Below are positions 60,718-64,000 of a DNA stretch of 64,000 nucleotides, piece by piece (positions within the stretch are counted from its first letter, which is position 1; every line of letters starts with the position of its first letter). The stretch lies in the NCBI GenBank assembly GCA_051879195.1, contig JBJELO010000217.1, forward strand, positions 28,133 to 92,132, written 5' to 3'. The translations under genes were made by a program, and so were the position numbers. Below the pieces are notes generated by a model. The model worked only from the letters and a program-made list of their open reading frames with translations, ran no database searches and was not told the DNA's origin. The DNA is from TWA4 sp051879195. GTDB lineage: Bacteria; Bacillota; Clostridia; Lachnospirales; Lachnospiraceae.

Positions 60718-60756
60718 GTGGTTTCAGCTTATTTTGCGGGGAATGGAGGATTTATT

Positions 60757-62010
60757 ATGCGGGGTGATTGCGACAGCAGGAGATTAAACAGAAGATTAAA
60801 AAGATACCATACTTTTCTAACGGGGATATACCTTTTTACTTCCTGTTTTACATTATTATATTTTTTCGTTTTTACAGAATCTTATTCAGCGTTTCACAAT
60901 GTGAATTCAGGAACTGATACATGTCTGGTCAGAGAGGCAGTTATACCGTCGTCCGGGCGGAATAATACAGCATCGGTTTCATATAAGCAGGATGAAAAAG
61001 ATATCGGAAAGACCGGGCAGGAGAAGCAAAAGCTGCTTCCCTGCGGGATTCCTGTGGGAATTTATCTGGAGACCAGAGGCGTACTGGTAACAGAAGTAAC
61101 TCATATTGTAACGAAGAATGGAGGCAGCATTTCACCCTGCAGCGGTATTCTGGAAGCCGGAGACTATATTCTTCAGGCTGACGGGACGGAGATATCCAGC
61201 AAAGAACAGTTTCGTGAACTGGTTCAGGAAAGCGGCGGGCAGCCGATGAAACTGCTTGTTGAACACGATGAAAGTCAGAAACAGGTGACGGTAGAGCCTG
61301 TGATGTCGGAGAACGGTGATTACGCAGCCGGATTATGGATCCGTGACAATATGCATGGGATCGGAACCCTGACCTGGGTTGATGAAGACGGGAATTTTGC
61401 AGCGCTGGGCCACTGTATCAGCGATATCGACACCGGTAAACGCATGGAGATTGACAAGGGGCAGCTGTATCATGCAGAAATCTATTCGCTGATTAAAAGC
61501 AGCAGCAACAAGCCCGGATCTCTTTCAGGAGCTATCGATTATCGCATGCAGTCCTGCATTGGAACCGTAAAAGCCAACACGGAGCAGGGAATCTTCGGAC
61601 TGGGCAACAGTGGAATAAAAGACCTGATCATGGATCGTCTAAGCAACTTTTATCAGCAGGAAACATTTGAAGATTTATGGGAAAAAGCAGCGCTGGTAAC
61701 AGCCGGTGCGGAAGAGATACAGGACGGAAAAGCACAGATGATCAGCAGCTTTAACGGAGAATACCGATTTTACGATATTGAAATCCGGAAAATATCAGGA
61801 GAAAAAGCCGGATATGACAATATCAATCTGGAAGTCACGGTAACGGACAGTTCTCTGCTGAAGCAGACAGGCGGAATACTGCAGGGAATGTCAGGTTCGC
61901 CTGTGATTCAAAATGGGCGACTTGTGGGTGCTGTAACCCACGTATTAGTAAATGATCCCACTAGGGGATATGGCATCTTTATTGAGAATATGTTAGATGC
62001 AGCAGAATAA
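60757..62010 (+). CDS. spoIVB: SpoIVB peptidase
   Basis: 417 aa S55 serine peptidase secreted from the forespore to trigger pro-sigma-K processing. N-terminal membrane segment (about residues 14-38, HTFLTGIYLFTSCFTLLYFF), PDZ domain (about 105-185, with SPCSGILEAGDYILQADG) and the S55 domain. The catalytic His is in AALGHCISDID and the Ser in GMSGSPVIQNGRLVGAV. The start at 60757 has GGAGGA. Strong terminator follows. Confidence 0.94.
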   Translation: MRGDCDSRRLNRRLKRYHTFLTGIYLFTSCFTLLYFFVFTESYSAFHNVNSGTDTCLVREAVIPSSGRNNTASVSYKQDEKDIGKTGQEKQKLLPCGIPVGIYLETRGVLVTEVTHIVTKNGGSISPCSGILEAGDYILQADGTEISSKEQFRELVQESGGQPMKLLVEHDESQKQVTVEPVMSENGDYAAGLWIRDNMHGIGTLTWVDEDGNFAALGHCISDIDTGKRMEIDKGQLYHAEIYSLIKSSSNKPGSLSGAIDYRMQSCIGTVKANTEQGIFGLGNSGIKDLIMDRLSNFYQQETFEDLWEKAALVTAGAEEIQDGKAQMISSFNGEYRFYDIEIRKISGEKAGYDNINLEVTVTDSSLLKQTGGILQGMSGSPVIQNGRLVGAVTHVLVNDPTRGYGIFIENMLDAAE

Positions 62011-62015
62011 TCCTA

Positions 62016-62059
62016 AGCAGGTAATGCAATGAGTATCTCATTGTATTGCCTGCTTTTTA
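62016..62059 (+). terminator. Rho-independent terminator after spoIVB
   Basis: Eighteen-base arms (62016-62033 and 62037-62054) pair with only two G-U wobbles around a TAT loop, then TTTTT. Confidence 0.92.
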
Positions 62060-62088
62060 TATTCCAAAATAAAAAAGGAGTAGACAAT

Positions 62089-62343
62089 ATGAAATACATT
62101 CCATTAGCAAATTTGAAAAATACAACAGGCATCGTATCCTTCTGTAAAGAGGTAAATGAAATTGTGGTTGCGAATAGAAACGGCCAACCGAAGCTCGTGC
62201 TGATGTCCAGAGAAGTTTATGAAAATGGTTTTGGTAAGGTAACAGGAGATGTTTATTTCAATGTAAAACGAGATATGGAACTGTTAGCTGAACCGGTGCT
62301 ATTCAATAATCCGGCTGAGATTGTAAGAATTTGTGATAAGTGA
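62089..62343 (+). CDS. Phd/YefM-like antitoxin, no toxin seen
   Basis: 84 aa. The N-terminal half, with IPLANLKNTTGIVSFCKEVN and IVVANRNGQPKLVLMSREVYE, has the Phd/YefM layout in which the protein binds operator DNA and, through its C-terminus, a toxin. AAAGGAG lies 10 bases before the ATG. No RelE, Doc or ParE-like toxin gene follows; instead a fragment of a second similar antitoxin overlaps its end. May be a solitary regulator or the remains of a toxin-antitoxin module. Confidence 0.65.
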   Translation: MKYIPLANLKNTTGIVSFCKEVNEIVVANRNGQPKLVLMSREVYENGFGKVTGDVYFNVKRDMELLAEPVLFNNPAEIVRICDK

Positions 62344-62431
62344 GTCAGAGAAAGTTGTTCCAGTGCTTCGTAATGGAGTAGATGAACTTTATGTTATGGA
62401 TTACAAGTCGTATCGAAAGAGAAAAGAATAG
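62333..62431 (+). pseudogene. Fragment resembling a second Phd-like antitoxin
   Basis: A 32-codon frame from GTG 62333 to TAG 62431 reads VISESEKVVPVLRNGVDELY and ends VMDYKSYRKRKE. The VPVLRNG...LYVMDYKSY part parallels IVVANRNG...LVLMSREVY of the adjacent antitoxin, suggesting a partial duplication or decayed neighbour. It lacks a good ribosome site. The rest of the gap to 62513 holds the next promoter. Confidence 0.35.
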
Positions 62432-62443
62432 TTCCGAGAATAG

Positions 62444-62472
62444 ATGAAAAGAACGGTGAGCTCTGCTATAAT
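62444..62472 (+). promoter_or_regulatory. Promoter of the S41 peptidase gene
   Basis: ATGAAA (62444-62449), 17 bases, TATAAT (62467-62472) with TGC before it, an extended -10. Confidence 0.5.
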
Positions 62473-62513
62473 GGGATTATTAAATCGGAATTTTTGGAGG
62501 CCTATATTTTGTT

Positions 62514-63776
62514 ATGAAAAAAAGTAAAATCGTTTTATTGATTGCAATATTAAGCATCTGCGTTATTCTGGCCGGATTATTTTTTGTGAAATATCAGAAC
62601 GGGAAAAATCGGACGATACTCGGCTTGACAATGGAACAGAAGCTTCAGGATTACGAGGAACTGTGCTCCATTCTGGACGCAAGCTATCCTTTCTGGAAGG
62701 AAGCAGAGGATGCCGGTATCGATAGGGAAGCTCTCTATGGGGAGTACAGAGAATACATTCAAAAGACAAAAAATGACATCGACTTTTTTAAGGAAATCAA
62801 TTACTTTCTGAAAGAACTGAAAGGATTTGGTCATCTGACGGTTCTGGACGGATACCGTTACAGGCAATATCTCACAGCGCTTAACGCTGGCGATGTTTTG
62901 TCTGAAAAGCAAAAGGAGAACATAAAATCGCTGGAGAGCATTTTGTATAATCCTGTCAGCAGCACAACATATGGGCTTCTGGATCAGAGCCACACAGGGT
63001 TCAGAAGCATCAAGGGACTGAAGAGCGATTACGACGAAATCGTACAGGACGAGGAAAACAGCCAGATGCTGCCTTTGGAGGCGGACATACAGCCCGGTAT
63101 CGGATACGCGTATGTTAAGGTGGACAGTTTCGCATTGGAACGGTATCCGATGGACAAGGCCTTTTTTAACAATTTGTTCAACGAAATCCATGACATCCCC
63201 AACCTGATTATTGATTTGCGCGAGAATTCCGGAGGAAGCGATCTGTATTGGCAGGATTTTCTTGTGAAACCTAATGCCAGAGAAAGTCTTTTCTCCCAAA
63301 GAATCTTTCTCTTTAATGATTCGGAATATAACCGGGAATATTTTTCCGACAACGGACTGCACTGTGAACCGATAGAGACGGCACCGGAATTGTATGCTTC
63401 AAAATACCGCAGCCGATTTACTCACTATACGGTCGACACTACTTCATTTGAAAAAGCCGATAATCCCTATGAAGGAAAGATATGGATTCTGACAAGCGAA
63501 AAGGTTTATTCCGCGTCTGAAAATTTTGTAATGTTCTGCAAGAACACCGGATTTGCATATCTTGTGGGCACTCCCACGGGCGGAGACGGCGGTATGCTTG
63601 ACCCCATGTTGTTGTCTCTGCCAAACAGCGGTTTGATTGTTCGCTTCAGTGCACTATATGGGACAAACTCAGACGGTGAAGGAGATGAAGCCTGTGGTAC
63701 ACCCCCTGATACTTTGATTTCGGAGGAAGAAGATGCTTTTGAGAAATGCAAGAGCATGATAAACAATACGAAATAA
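62514..63776 (+). CDS. S41-family peptidase (C-terminal-processing protease-like), membrane-anchored
   Basis: 420 aa. N-terminal membrane helix (VLLIAILSICVILAGLFFV), a helical region, then an S41 fold: PNLIIDLRENSGGSDLYW strand-loop, and the catalytic Ser region SEKVYSASENFVMFCKNTG. LVGTPTGGDGGM follows as in tricorn-type members. No PDZ domain is seen. Substrate unknown, probably extracytoplasmic. The ribosome site TTGGAGG is unusually far (13 bases) from the only suitable ATG. Confidence 0.78.
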   Translation: MKKSKIVLLIAILSICVILAGLFFVKYQNGKNRTILGLTMEQKLQDYEELCSILDASYPFWKEAEDAGIDREALYGEYREYIQKTKNDIDFFKEINYFLKELKGFGHLTVLDGYRYRQYLTALNAGDVLSEKQKENIKSLESILYNPVSSTTYGLLDQSHTGFRSIKGLKSDYDEIVQDEENSQMLPLEADIQPGIGYAYVKVDSFALERYPMDKAFFNNLFNEIHDIPNLIIDLRENSGGSDLYWQDFLVKPNARESLFSQRIFLFNDSEYNREYFSDNGLHCEPIETAPELYASKYRSRFTHYTVDTTSFEKADNPYEGKIWILTSEKVYSASENFVMFCKNTGFAYLVGTPTGGDGGMLDPMLLSLPNSGLIVRFSALYGTNSDGEGDEACGTPPDTLISEEEDAFEKCKSMINNTK

Positions 63777-63862
63777 GCTGGACTAATCTTATGATTATAT
63801 ATTGATGATAATGAGAACGACAACTTCCAGTTTGCTAAACTGAATAGAAAATATACAAAATG

Positions 63863-63909
63863 TTGTCCCTAATGACAATCACCGGCTGTATGATGGTTAA
63901 TAGGGACAA
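63863..63909. repeat. Inverted repeat near window end
   Basis: TTGTCCCTA (63863-63871) and TAGGGACAA (63901-63909), perfect 9-bp arms with a 29-base centre. Not followed by a T-run. Could be a small mobile-element end pair, an operator or a hairpin. The remaining bases to 64000 hold no gene I can support. Confidence 0.4.
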
Positions 63910-64000
63910 TATTATCCTTTGCAGGATAGAAAGCGTATGTTATAGTTAGGGAAACGCTGATTAATAACTATACTCTGTCATCAAACCAGCCTTTGTAAAT

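Noticed and set aside
63863..63909. Rho-independent terminator for the S41 peptidase gene
   Set aside because: Loop of 29 bases and no run of T after the right arm; kept only as an inverted repeat.
1..64000. CRISPR arrays, tRNA, rRNA or complete insertion sequences
   Set aside because: Read through for repeated spacer patterns, cloverleaf genes, 16S/23S segments and transposase motifs; none could be supported.

Overview
The window reads as chromosomal DNA of an anaerobic, spore-forming, low-to-mid GC Firmicute of the class Clostridia, most like a gut Lachnospiraceae. This rests on the complete spoIIIAA-AH operon, spoIVB, the gene order xseA-xseB-ispA-dxs-tlyA-nadK-argR-recN-spoIVB, strong GGAGG ribosome sites, sigma-A promoters of the TTGACA/TATAAT type, and many plant- and host-glycan enzymes. 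The genus cannot be fixed from sequence alone. No rRNA, tRNA, CRISPR array, prophage or complete insertion sequence was seen.

Region 1 (1-23.6 kb) is carbohydrate metabolism. It holds a FucI-type sugar isomerase (cut by the window start), xylulokinase, a GH95 alpha-L-fucosidase, a lone sugar-binding lipoprotein facing a YesN/YesM two-component system, a secreted GH5 endoglucanase, a split transketolase, an AraC regulator divergent from a GH2 beta-galactosidase, an orphan ECF sigma factor, an esterase, a TetR regulator and a glycogen branching enzyme. Several intergenic palindromes look like operators.

Region 2 (23.6-35.2 kb) is the most unusual part. One strong promoter and a leader of about 260 nt with a multi-stem fold precede ten co-directional genes: nifH-like, nifD-like, nifK-like, hypF, hypC, hypD, hypE, nifH-like, nifD-like, nifK-like. 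Two diverged nitrogenase-like reductase modules therefore flank exactly the four Hyp proteins that build the Fe(CN)2CO unit of [NiFe]-hydrogenases. The Ni-insertion genes hypA and hypB and any hydrogenase subunits are absent from the window. The catalytic-like chains lack nitrogenase P-cluster and FeMo-cofactor ligand patterns but keep a Cys/Asp set reminiscent of protochlorophyllide reductase. I infer an undescribed nitrogenase-like system that may make or use an Fe-CN/CO centre.

Region 3 (35.3-46.0 kb) is cell envelope and transport: an LCP wall-polymer ligase with an extra binding-protein-like segment, a DacF-type carboxypeptidase, an HD phosphohydrolase, a TrpXYZ-type ABC importer, a MATE exporter, a small Cys-rich protein and a Sel1/TPR protein.

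Region 4 (46.1-62.1 kb) is the conserved sporulation/housekeeping block: spoIIIAA-AH behind a sigma-E-like promoter, Asp23, nusB, xseAB, isoprenoid genes ispA and dxs, tlyA, nadK, argR, recN behind LexA-type boxes, and spoIVB.

Region 5 (62.1-64 kb) is a more AT-rich tail with an orphan Phd/YefM-like antitoxin, a fragment of a second one, an S41-type peptidase and an inverted repeat, and may be acquired DNA.
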